A stretch of DNA of 64,000 bases, taken from JBCBKL01 sp038521825. GTDB lineage: Bacteria > Pseudomonadota > Alphaproteobacteria > Rhodobacterales > Rhodobacteraceae. A model generated the notes under the pieces. That model searched no databases, was not told the DNA's origin, and saw nothing but the letters and a program-made list of their open reading frames with translations. The position numbers were made by a program, and so were the translations under genes. Every line of letters begins with the position of its first letter. The first letter of the stretch is position 1. The stretch lies in NCBI GenBank assembly GCA_038521825.1, contig JBCBKL010000014.1, positions 44,366 through 108,365 of the forward strand, written 5' to 3'. Below, piece by piece: positions 8,907 through 17,800 of the stretch.

Positions 8907-9653
8907 TCACTTCAAAAGAGGGAGTTCGGATCGCGAACTCTTATGTTCCTTTGTAACATCGGCGGCTTCCAGCATTCGTTTTACATCAAGGGCAAAATCT
9001 GGAAACCGAGCCAAAGGTATCTTTGGGCTTTCCGGTGCAAGGCCTAGGAAAAGAAGATCGGCAAATATTTTGCCGTACCCAACCAACAAGAAGCAGCGCC
9101 CCTCCAGCATGTAAGGGGCTATCACCGGCTCCGTACAGTCGATCATATGGGTCGGCATCGCGCTTTCCCGGTCCGCTGTATCGCCAATATAAAGATATTT
9201 ACGACGTCCAAGCCCCCCGTCACTGAAGCGAACATACCGGTAGACACCGTAGGTTGCAGAACCAATCTGTTGCTCCCCGACAAGGCGATGCGTGTCGAGA
9301 AACCGTTGTTGCAGATCGTCCCATGTTCCCAGGCTGTTGATCATCAAGCCGGTCATTACCTTCACACTCGACAGACCGTCGACACGCTCGGGGTTATAGA
9401 AAAACCGCATTGCCCTTCTGTCAGGAGTTGAACCTCTGGCCCCGCCTTGGCACACATGGAAAAAGTACGGGCCGACCTGTGTGATAGCGCCATCCGGCGA
9501 ATAGATTTCCTTACCGCTAGAGTAGGGCAGGCCTTCCACGCACCAGTCAGCAGACGGATCGTATGGTGGGGCCGCAGCATAAGGGTCCGCAGTTACTTGC
9601 CCTGCAAGCAATGAAGCTGCCGCTATGCTTAGTATTCTCTTGATCGCAAACAA
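8907..9653 (-). CDS. Putative secreted protein of unknown function (low-GC ORFan)
   Basis: Not recognised. The 248-residue product starts MFAIKRILSIAAASLLAGQ, a Sec signal peptide with likely cleavage after VTA near residue 22, so it is probably periplasmic. The mature part has four or more cysteines (for example DWCVEG, FHVCQGG, MIDCTEP, GRCFLLV) that could form disulfides, and many aromatic residues. No catalytic motif or membrane segment was seen. Base composition and codons are clearly more AT-rich than cobO and cobQ on either side, and the gene lies on the opposite strand to both, suggesting a late insertion into the cob locus. The frame is long and begins with a believable signal peptide, so it is likely real. 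Confidence 0.7.
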   Translation of the reverse strand: MFAIKRILSIAAASLLAGQVTADPYAAAPPYDPSADWCVEGLPYSSGKEIYSPDGAITQVGPYFFHVCQGGARGSTPDRRAMRFFYNPERVDGLSSVKVMTGLMINSLGTWDDLQQRFLDTHRLVGEQQIGSATYGVYRYVRFSDGGLGRRKYLYIGDTADRESAMPTHMIDCTEPVIAPYMLEGRCFLLVGYGKIFADLLFLGLAPESPKIPLARFPDFALDVKRMLEAADVTKEHKSSRSELPLLK

Positions 9654-10006
9654 TAGCCAAAACCTTCGAAATAGGAACAGGCCGAATATTACATAGGATT
9701 ACCCGGCTTCTAGCGAGAAAATTCGAACCTGACATTTGGACGATTGACCTGTTCACAAATGAGTTAGTTAACTGACGTCAGTTTTGGTCAGGTTTTGATA
9801 CTCCATTGATAGATCAGTGTATTGCGCTCGCATTGCAACCGCGAGATTGAAGTGCGGGTGGTCTCACAAAGCGGTCATTGTTTCAAAAACAATGAACGGC
9901 AGCAAAGTCCGCATACCTGACCGCCGTCTGGACCATACCTTGAAAAACGGCTAGCCGACATAGTAGCACGTTCTTCAGCCCTGCTAGCTAGGTCAAGGAC
10001 GACACC
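9654..10006. other. AT-rich noncoding interval with two palindromes
   Basis: No gene is visible. Two clean symmetric sites stand out: AACTGACGTCAGTT (9770-9783), a perfect 14-bp palindrome, and TCATTGTTT-caa-AAACAATGA (9875-9895), a 9-bp-arm hairpin. The interval should contain the promoter of the secreted protein gene (minus) and that of cobQ (plus). The hairpin could also be part of a degenerate repeat. Which site acts on which gene cannot be told from the sequence. Confidence 0.5.
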
Positions 10007-11452
10007 ATTTCACAGGCACTTATGATCCAGGGCACCGGCTCCAACGTGGGCAAGTCGATGCTGGTCGCGGGGCTTTGTCGGGCGGCGCAGCGCCGGGGGC
10101 TTTCGGTCGCGCCGTTCAAGCCACAGAACATGTCCAACAACGCGGCCGTAACCTCTGATGGCGGCGAGATTGGTCGGGCGCAGGCCTTGCAGGCGATGGC
10201 GTGCGGATTGGCGCCCCATACCGACATGAACCCGGTTCTGCTGAAACCCGAAAGCGAGGTCGGATCGCAAGTCGTCGTTCAGGGCAAACGGCTGACCACC
10301 GTCAGAGCTGCCGACTATGCCAAGCTGAAGCCCCAACTGCTGGACGCGGTTCTTGAGAGCTTCAACCGGCTCAAGGCCGCCCACGACCTCGTTATCGTCG
10401 AAGGGGCGGGCAGTCCGGCCGAGATCAATCTGCGGGCCGGGGACATCGCCAATATGGGCTTTGCACAGGCCGCGGACCTGCCCGTCATCCTCTGCGGGGA
10501 CATCGACCGGGGAGGCGTTATTGCTCAGATCGTTGGAACCCAGGCGGTGATAGACAGGGAAGATAATAATCTCATAAATGGATTTATAATCAACAAGTTC
10601 AGAGGCGATCCTCAGCTTTTTAATGAAGGCTATCGGGAAATCGAAATGCAAACCGGTTGGCGCGGCTTTGGCGTTATCCCTTGGTTCGATGAAGCATGGC
10701 GACTGCCAGCAGAGGATGCGCTGGACATCCCCTCGCGCACCCGGACTAAGGGGCTCCATGTCGTGTGTTTGCGTCTCTCGCGTATCGCCAATTTCGATGA
10801 TCTCGACCCTCTCGCGCAAGAACCGGGTGTGCGCCTGACAATGTTGCCTGCAGGCCAACCGATCCCCGGGGGCGCCGACGTGGTCATCATCCCCGGCAGC
10901 AAGTCCACACGGGGTGATCTGGCTTTCCTCCGGCAGCAGGGCTGGGACATCGACTTGAGCGCCCATGTGCGTCGGGGCGGGCATGTGTTGGGCATCTGCG
11001 GCGGATATCAGATGCTCGGAACCCGCGTGGCTGATCCGGAGGGCATCGAGGGGTCGGCGGGTGAGGATCACGGGCTCGGGCTGTTGGATGTGGAAACCGT
11101 GATGACCAGTGACAAGCGATTGACCGAGGTCCAAGCGGTGCATGTGCCGAGCGGCGCGGAGTTCAGGGGCTATGAGATTCATATCGGCCGGACGGAAGGG
11201 CCCGATTGTGTCCGGCCCTTCGCGCGCGTTGGTGCGACGGACGATGGCGCAATTGGCCAGGGTGGCCTGGTCGTGGGCAGCTACCTGCACGGCATGTTCC
11301 GGGATGACGGGTTCCGAAAGGCATGGCTCGCTGGGTTTGGCGTGTCGCAATCAGTCGAATATGACGGAACGGTCGAGCGGGTGTTGGATGGACTCGCCGA
11401 CCATCTGGAGCAGCATCTGGCTATCGATGATCTGTTCAAGCTCGCCCGATGA
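10007..11452 (+). CDS. cobQ: Cobyric acid synthase, probable ATT start
   Basis: Glutamine- and ATP-dependent amidation of four side-chain carboxylates of adenosylcobyrinate a,c-diamide to cobyric acid. N-terminal ATPase half: MIQGTGSNVGKSMLV and PFKPQNMSNNAAV; C-terminal class I-like glutaminase half with the nucleophile in GHVLGICGGYQMLG and a downstream His in SYLHGMF. The first ATG is at 10022, but family members usually carry four to six residues before MIQGTGS. In-frame ATT at 10007 gives (M)SQAL ahead of MIQGTG and has AAGGA (9995-9999) at ideal spacing, whereas the ATG is 22 bases from it. Residues coded by about 10555-10640 use strikingly AT-rich codons although the protein still matches CobQ. 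Confidence 0.92.
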   Translation: MSQALMIQGTGSNVGKSMLVAGLCRAAQRRGLSVAPFKPQNMSNNAAVTSDGGEIGRAQALQAMACGLAPHTDMNPVLLKPESEVGSQVVVQGKRLTTVRAADYAKLKPQLLDAVLESFNRLKAAHDLVIVEGAGSPAEINLRAGDIANMGFAQAADLPVILCGDIDRGGVIAQIVGTQAVIDREDNNLINGFIINKFRGDPQLFNEGYREIEMQTGWRGFGVIPWFDEAWRLPAEDALDIPSRTRTKGLHVVCLRLSRIANFDDLDPLAQEPGVRLTMLPAGQPIPGGADVVIIPGSKSTRGDLAFLRQQGWDIDLSAHVRRGGHVLGICGGYQMLGTRVADPEGIEGSAGEDHGLGLLDVETVMTSDKRLTEVQAVHVPSGAEFRGYEIHIGRTEGPDCVRPFARVGATDDGAIGQGGLVVGSYLHGMFRDDGFRKAWLAGFGVSQSVEYDGTVERVLDGLADHLEQHLAIDDLFKLAR

Positions 11453-11494
11453 TGGAAAGACGCGGGCCTATTTTCGGCCCATGGGGCCGAGCCG

Positions 11495-11908
11495 CTATGC
11501 CAGCGGATAGCCCGGAATGCAGCCAACTTCGTAGGGTTCTGGGAAGTTGATGTATGAAATCGGCTCGTTCGGGTCACTGCGCAGCATCGCATCGGAACCA
11601 AGGATGAATGCGGTAAGGGCTTCGCGCCGCAGTCGTTCCGGGCCGTCGACCTGATCGACCAGCATCAGGCCGAATCCACCCAGTCGTCCAAAGACGCGAT
11701 GCTTGAGCGCGTTCCATTGCGGCCTACTTGCCCGGAAATCTGCAACGAACCGGTCCAGATCATCCTCTGACAGCCGAAGCGGCGCGAAGTGGTCACGCAA
11801 CGCCGCTTTGATGAAAGCGTCGGGGTTGGTCAGAAACGTGCCAAACAAGGCCCCGGCAACTGCCAAGGAGGCACCGCCAAGCAAAGTTGATCGTCTGGTC
11901 AGCCGCAT
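11495..11908 (-). CDS. Small Tat-signal protein, probable accessory subunit of the GMC oxidoreductase
   Basis: A 137-residue product starting MRLTRRSTLLGGASLAVAG, a twin-arginine-type leader, which suggests export in folded form. The remainder is helical and ends with YINFPEPYEVGCIPGYPLA; no cofactor motif is visible. It lies 4 bp after the GMC oxidoreductase gene, the arrangement seen for gluconate/sorbitol dehydrogenase small subunits (subunit-3-like), so it may help export or mature the flavoprotein, which has no leader of its own. The start at 11908 is preferred to an upstream in-frame ATG at 11926 that would overlap the GMC gene. Family assignment is an inference. Confidence 0.75.
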   Translation of the reverse strand: MRLTRRSTLLGGASLAVAGALFGTFLTNPDAFIKAALRDHFAPLRLSEDDLDRFVADFRASRPQWNALKHRVFGRLGGFGLMLVDQVDGPERLRREALTAFILGSDAMLRSDPNEPISYINFPEPYEVGCIPGYPLA

Positions 11909-11912
11909 GTCT

Positions 11913-13349
11913 CTAGCCCTCCACACCGCCGAAAACCCGGTCGGCGCTGCGCAGGGACAGGGCCGCCAGGGTTAGGGTCGGATTTGATGGAGAGCCGGTC
12001 ACGAAACTCGATCCCCCCAAAACAAACAGGTTGCGAACACGGTGGTGAATAAGTTCGGGGTCGACCACGGACGTTTCCGGGTCGAGACCCATCCGTGCGG
12101 TTCCAAGTATGTGTGCCTCGTCCGATGTGTGGTGGAGCCGGTAATCCTCGGCAGGGAGATGGGAGAAGAGTTCCTGATAAAGTGCCTCCGCTTCCGCCAG
12201 CCCGGTTTCGAGCTGCTCGCTCCGACGCTCGGTTATGGCAACGGGCCGGTCCGGATCGGACGGCGATATCTCAACGCGGTTTTCATAAAGCGGCAGGTCT
12301 TCGAAAATCAGCTTGAAGCGCGCCACTTCGGACCAGCGTCCGTTGTCGAGCCGGGGACGGGCCCGGTTCCAACCTTCCAAAAGCGCGGCTGAGCGGCGGT
12401 CTCGGTGCGGCCCATCATAGAACATGTAACCCTGACCAGTGATTACCGTGCTGCCGTCAAAGTTCTTGAGCCCGTCAAGATTGACCGTGGCTTCAACCGC
12501 TGCCTGCTCATGCAAGTAATGCCCGAGCGCTGGGTCGTCGTAGCCGGACCGCAAAAGCAGGTGTGCATTGAATATCGCGTTGGCGCCCAGTGCGACGATG
12601 TCGCCGTTTACCTCATGTTCCGTGCTGCCGGTTCGGTATCGCACACCCGTTGCCGTGCTCGCTTCGGTAATGATCTCGACGGCCATCGCATCGGTTAGAA
12701 CTGTCACCCGACTATCTGCGTAAACGTGGTCGAAGCCGTTCGAGATCGTGAACTTGGCGTCGACCGGACAGAGAGAGCAGAGCGCGTTGGCACAGCATGA
12801 CGAACGAGAGGCCGTACCGCTGCGGGATCGGGCTGTGGCCTGAGCCACATATAGATCACCATATGCATCGGCAAGGCGGCGATCCACGGCCGAAAAAGCA
12901 TGGGCCTCGTCGGGATATGGCGCGTCCATAGGGTAGGGCGGATTGGCCGGACCGGAGATCGCCATCACCTCTTCGGCCTGCGTATAGTAGGGGGCCAGAT
13001 CTTCGTATCTGATCGGCCAATCATCGGCGACGCCATAGAGGCTTTGCATCTGGAAATCAGATGGAAGAAACCGCGGTGTGCAACCCCACCAGCAGTTCGA
13101 GCCTCCGCCGAACCCGACCGAAAACCGCCATTGCTTTCTGACCGCGCCTGCAAGGTCGATCAGGTTGGTGTCGTAAAGCGGACGCCTGGGCAGGGCCGCA
13201 ATTTGCGCTTCCCGGTCCATGACCGGACCGCGCTCAAGAACAAGAACCCGCGCGTCCGGCCCCGTGTGGCGAAGGTATCGATCCAAAAAGAACGACGTCG
13301 CAAAACCAGAGCCGACCGCTACCAGCGAATATGTTTCGGTGTGTTTCAA
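11913..13349 (-). CDS. GMC-type FAD-dependent oxidoreductase
   Basis: A 478-residue flavoprotein of the glucose-methanol-choline superfamily, oxidising an alcohol of unknown identity. Evidence: dinucleotide-binding VGSGFATSFF at residues 12-21, VLVLERGP at the second strand, GFGGGSNCWWG for the FAD pyrophosphate loop, EAHILGTARMG, and the C-terminal FVLGGSSFVTGSPSNPTLT block holding the conserved Asn of the active-site pair. There is no signal peptide, so it is either cytoplasmic or co-exported with the Tat-leader protein encoded next door. It follows the HTTM-like gene by 15 bp in what looks like a four-gene minus-strand operon. Confidence 0.87.
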   Translation of the reverse strand: MKHTETYSLVAVGSGFATSFFLDRYLRHTGPDARVLVLERGPVMDREAQIAALPRRPLYDTNLIDLAGAVRKQWRFSVGFGGGSNCWWGCTPRFLPSDFQMQSLYGVADDWPIRYEDLAPYYTQAEEVMAISGPANPPYPMDAPYPDEAHAFSAVDRRLADAYGDLYVAQATARSRSGTASRSSCCANALCSLCPVDAKFTISNGFDHVYADSRVTVLTDAMAVEIITEASTATGVRYRTGSTEHEVNGDIVALGANAIFNAHLLLRSGYDDPALGHYLHEQAAVEATVNLDGLKNFDGSTVITGQGYMFYDGPHRDRRSAALLEGWNRARPRLDNGRWSEVARFKLIFEDLPLYENRVEISPSDPDRPVAITERRSEQLETGLAEAEALYQELFSHLPAEDYRLHHTSDEAHILGTARMGLDPETSVVDPELIHHRVRNLFVLGGSSFVTGSPSNPTLTLAALSLRSADRVFGGVEG

Positions 13350-13364
13350 ACTTCGATTCCGCGC

Positions 13365-14822
13365 CTAGTGCGTGCAGACTTTTGGACGGTCGTAGTCGAT
13401 GGGCTTGAACACCAGATACTTGCGAAGCCAGCGTGGCGTTTCGAGGTACGTGTTGTTCCAATTCGGACCGGTCTGGGCCGGTTGGCCATTGTAGAGTACG
13501 TCAACCACGAGATCCGGTCGAGACGAGATCATGGCGTCGAACTGATACTTGACCCAAGTCCGATCCTTGCCGACCCAGCGTTCGTTGAACGCCTCATCAT
13601 TCGATCCCAGGATCTTGATCGTTTCGTTCTGGTAATTCGCCGCGAATGGCAGCTGGCCCGTGAGCAGGTGATTGGTTTGATTGTCCTCGGTGTGAAGGTT
13701 CGAGAACATTGCGATCGACGACTCGGTTTTCAGGCCGAAATAGGGGCTGGCTCCGTTCAGGAAGAATGCAATCGGCAGGATGGCCAGCCAGCGCGGACGA
13801 ATGGCAAAATCCCACATCGGATCGTTCTTTTCCCGCCAAGGCGTGAATGCCAGCGCAAAGACATAGAATGTCAACGCATAGAAAGAGAAAAACCAGACGA
13901 ACCCCTCATGGGTCGGTGCCCCGGGCCGCCAATCGGAATGCGCAAGCGCTGCAAAGACCCCCGCAAAGAGGCCGAGCACGAGGATAAGCCGTCCGATATT
14001 GTTTGCCCGTTCTCGCGAACCGAACCAATCTGCCGCCGCCCGCGAGGCGGAACTCAGCGTGGTTGCCGGAAGGAACATGGCATACATGACCAGCACGACG
14101 GTCGAGAAGTCCTTGTAGAATGCGTAGCCGGTCCAGCCGATTATTATGTGGAAGGGCACGCCAATCGCGATGCCAATCAGCTTGTAGCGGGGCGAGAACA
14201 GCAGGATCATCGCCGTCGCTTCGATGATGAAGGTGGAGTAGATCGCCGCATACCGGCCCAACATCCAGTCCTGCAGGCCAAAGTCCCCGGCCAGGGTGAC
14301 ATACAGAACGACTGCGCAGCTGACCTCGGGATGCAGGAAATCAGCGTTGATCTTGTGATAGATACCCCAGAAATAAAGAACCGCGAGCAACCAGCGCCCG
14401 GGGCCAGCGATGACTTTGAACAACTGCTCGCGCCAATCGCCGTCACGGTCGCGCAGGTACGAAAGTCCGGCAACGACCGCTCCGATCAGGATGACCACCG
14501 CGACAAAGAACGCGGTGGTCTGATTGTTGGACGCCACCGGCGAACGCTCGAAATACGAGACCGCGTAGACCAGACTGTTCAGCAGCATGATCGGCCAGAA
14601 CCGTGGCGCCACGATGCCCAGGCAGCACAAGCCCAACAGGACGTAAAGAACCGGTTCGCTCGATGGCCAAGCGAACCGATCATCCAGGGCAAAACCCCAC
14701 ATCATCAGGAAATAGAGCGACGTGAGGAGCGTCAGAAGACCCAGACCGTCAAGCGGTTTTGCAGCAAGGTAACTCTGCAGATCGACGCGGCCTTTGTCGA
14801 AATCAATCAATCGAGCGGTCAT
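13365..14822 (-). CDS. HTTM / vitamin K-dependent gamma-carboxylase-like membrane protein
   Basis: A 485-residue integral membrane protein with about ten hydrophobic segments in the first 350 residues followed by a soluble tail. The segment YFWGIYHKIN (150-159, Lys157) resembles the Y-x3-G-x-x-K-x-[LN] motif that holds the catalytic lysine in gamma-glutamyl carboxylase, and GVPFHIIIGWTGYAFYKDF resembles the Phe-His helix of HTTM domains. Such proteins are often coded next to DCC thiol-disulfide proteins, as here (18686-19087). GGAGG precedes the ATG. Substrate and even enzymatic activity are unknown; the family call rests on motif memory and topology. Confidence 0.6.
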   Translation of the reverse strand: MTARLIDFDKGRVDLQSYLAAKPLDGLGLLTLLTSLYFLMMWGFALDDRFAWPSSEPVLYVLLGLCCLGIVAPRFWPIMLLNSLVYAVSYFERSPVASNNQTTAFFVAVVILIGAVVAGLSYLRDRDGDWREQLFKVIAGPGRWLLAVLYFWGIYHKINADFLHPEVSCAVVLYVTLAGDFGLQDWMLGRYAAIYSTFIIEATAMILLFSPRYKLIGIAIGVPFHIIIGWTGYAFYKDFSTVVLVMYAMFLPATTLSSASRAAADWFGSRERANNIGRLILVLGLFAGVFAALAHSDWRPGAPTHEGFVWFFSFYALTFYVFALAFTPWREKNDPMWDFAIRPRWLAILPIAFFLNGASPYFGLKTESSIAMFSNLHTEDNQTNHLLTGQLPFAANYQNETIKILGSNDEAFNERWVGKDRTWVKYQFDAMISSRPDLVVDVLYNGQPAQTGPNWNNTYLETPRWLRKYLVFKPIDYDRPKVCTH

Positions 14823-14867
14823 AACATGCCTCCAACAAAAAAGAGCAACTTGCCAACCGACGGGATG

Positions 14868-17800
14868 CTAGAAAATGAATTCGTCGACCGTAGTGTTGCT
14901 CGCCAAATACAGCCAGCCATCATGCTTGTTCATGATGTACAGCTCGCCATCAGGTCCCTGGCCGAAGCGGACGTCGGCGCGGGTCAGGCCCTTGGAAAGT
15001 TTGATATCGAAGTCCGGATTATCGTCAAAAATATCCTTCAGCGATTCCTTCGCAATCGGTGTCGTGGTTGGATCGTTGTCGTGATCATAGAGGATTGTGA
15101 CCTCGGACGGAGTGACCCAGCTCAAATCCGATGGATCATCCCGGGTGGGATCATTCGGATCAAGCGTCGTGGTCACGTCGAGCATGTCAGAGAAATCCGC
15201 ATGATAGACGCGGCCCGTCGTCGCGAACTCGGCAAAGATGAACTGGTCATCGAATTCGGACGAACCGTTCTGGATCACATACCCACCTGTCAATGCGCGA
15301 CCGACAAAGCCCGCCCCGTCAGGACCTTCATGGCCGATGAAGGCTGTGGGATAGGTATAGCCGTACTGCGCATCATCCGCAGGCAGCGCTTCGACACCGT
15401 TGACGATGCCGCCACCAGCGTCTTTGTGCACCAGCGGCCCTTCGCGCTCTGACCAACCGTAGTTGCCACCCGGGGTGACAATATTGACCTCGTCAAAGTT
15501 GTCGCGGCCGATTGTGGTCACGATCAGGTGGCTCTCGCCGCTGGAATCCTGCGCAAAGCTGAGATGGGCAGGATTGCGGAAACCAAGCGCATAGACTTCG
15601 TCGAGCATATTGGGATCGCCAACGAACGGGTTGCTTGCCGGTACGCTGAAGGGCTCGGATCCATCCTGCAGCGGATCGACCCGCAGGATTTTCCCAAGGG
15701 CGTCGTTGTTCTGACCGCCCCCTTGCTGCGCAGATTGGAAGCTGCCGTCGCCGTGACCGATGTAGAGCAATCCGTAGTCCTCGTCGCCCGGTTCGGCATA
15801 GGGGTCAAACCCGATCTGGCGGATGGCGTGGTCGAAGATGAACATGCCGACTCGGAAGACTTCACGGTAGCTGTCCAGATCGATCGATTCCGTCGTGAAA
15901 TCATAGGTCCATTCGACCAGAACACTGTCGGCATCAACCGGATCCGGTGGCGAACTCAGATAGTTAAAGCCAGTCGGATCGGTCGGGCGTTGCTCGACCA
16001 CCGACGTATACATCTTGCCGTAGCCGTCTGAAGTCGGATCCTCGAAATCAGGGTGGAAGGCGACGCTGCGCAGGCCGCCGTGTTTCGCATTGTCGTTGCT
16101 CAGATCCCGTCCGGTGGCATCAAACACCGCCTGGCCGACATCCATGAACAATACGAACTCCTGACCGCCCTGACCGTCATCGACCAGCTCGAAGATACGG
16201 CTTTCGTTTGCAATGTCACCTTCGGTACCGACGAAGATCCGATCCCCCTGGGTGGCCAGGGTGTTCATGTTGGGTTGGTTGTTCGAACTGTTGAGCGGCA
16301 GTTTCGCCACTTTCTCAACCACCATGGCCAGACCAGACGCCGGAAGCTCCGGCGCAATGCGAGGGTCCAGAATGGTTTGCGGTTGTTCCACGGCCGCCGT
16401 GATCGAGATATCGACCGTTGCGGGTTCGCTGCTGATCCACAGACCATCTGTCGCGGTGTAGGTAAAGCTGTCGGTCCCGCTGAAGCCCGCATTGGGGGTA
16501 TAGAGCAGCGTCCCGTCCTCGATGCGAAGGGTGCCGTTCGTCGGTGCAGTAAAGGTCGCCACACTCAGCGGATCGTTCGTTGGGTCCGTGTCATTCAGCA
16601 GCACGGCCATTGGCACGTCGATGGCACCCTCGATTGTGATAAAGCTGTCGTCGATCGCATCAGGTTCGTTCAGTGCACCCTGACCGACCGAGAAGGACAC
16701 CTCAGCCGGGAAGGATACGCCACCGCCGTCATCCTGCACGGTGTATTCCAAGGTATCGAGACCCTCGAAACCGTTGTTGGGTGTGTAGGTGATCGTACCA
16801 TCCGTGTTGGCGACCGCATTGCCGGACGTGGCCTGCGTCACGATCACGATGGATGTCGGGTCAAGCGTGCCATCGAGGTCATAGTCGTTGGCCAGTACGT
16901 CTATCGTGACCGGAGCGTTCACCGCGGAATTGTTCGCTATGTCATCACGTGCGATCGGGGCCGCGTTTCCGCCGTCAAGCACCGGCGACGTTGACGGCAG
17001 CAGGCTTGCGCCTGTTGGTGGGGCGAGCGGTGTCTGGTTGCCGGTCTCGTCGATGATCTGGTTGGGATCGTCGAAGCGCCAGTAGCGGACCAGGTCGGGG
17101 CTTGCCGGGTCGATGGTGACGTCCTTGGCGGCGGTCAGCTCGGCCGCGTCGAGCTCGCGGTCCCAGATCCGGAACTCGTCAAAGGCGCCATCGGTGGTGC
17201 CGCGCTTGGTCTGGGTGATCTGGTCGACGACAAGGTCGGCGGTCCAGGCCTCGGTCGCGGTGCCGTCGAGAACCCCGTCGACATAGGCGCGCAGGATGTC
17301 GTTCTCGTCACGGGTGACGGCGACGTGATGCCACGAACCCGTCCCGAGCTGCGTCGCGCCAACAACAACGTCGCCACGGGGTTCGCCTGTCATGTACGAC
17401 GCGAACCGCAGCTGCCCATTGTAAAAGTTGATATGCGCACCGCCATTCTCAGTGCGCAGCAGACCGTCTTTGTTTGTTATTTGTTCGCCGGGACGGAACC
17501 AGATCCACGTCTCAACCGTGAACGCGCCGGTGAGGGTCACGTTATCGATGTCGATGCCCGACTGGGCGGTCGTGTCCAGCATGCCGGCGGGCGAGGCGCC
17601 CACGCTGACGGTGACATCGGCTTCGGCCGAGGATGCACCGAGGTTGTCCGCCACCGTATAGGTGAAGGTCTCGCTGCCCTGGAAACCGGCATTGGGCGTA
17701 TAGGTGATGCTGCCGTCGGCATTGACGTTGAAGGTGCCGTTGGTCGGCGCGCTGACCACCGTGACAGTGTTGGGATCGAGCGCACCATCGGAATCGCTGT

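Noticed and set aside
10010..11350. A 446-codon frame on the minus strand antisense to cobQ
   Set aside because: cobQ is supported by motifs along its whole length, and the antisense protein has no recognisable pattern.
11474..11490. Hairpin TCGGCCC-atg-GGGCCGA between cobQ and the Tat-leader gene as a terminator
   Set aside because: It has no T-run on either strand, so support for termination is weak.
12900..15452. An 850-codon open frame on the plus strand, antisense to the GMC, HTTM and giant-protein genes
   Set aside because: It spans three well-supported minus-strand genes and two intergenic gaps, has Arg/Gln/Asp-rich composition without any domain, and no good ribosome site; long antisense frames are common in high-GC DNA.
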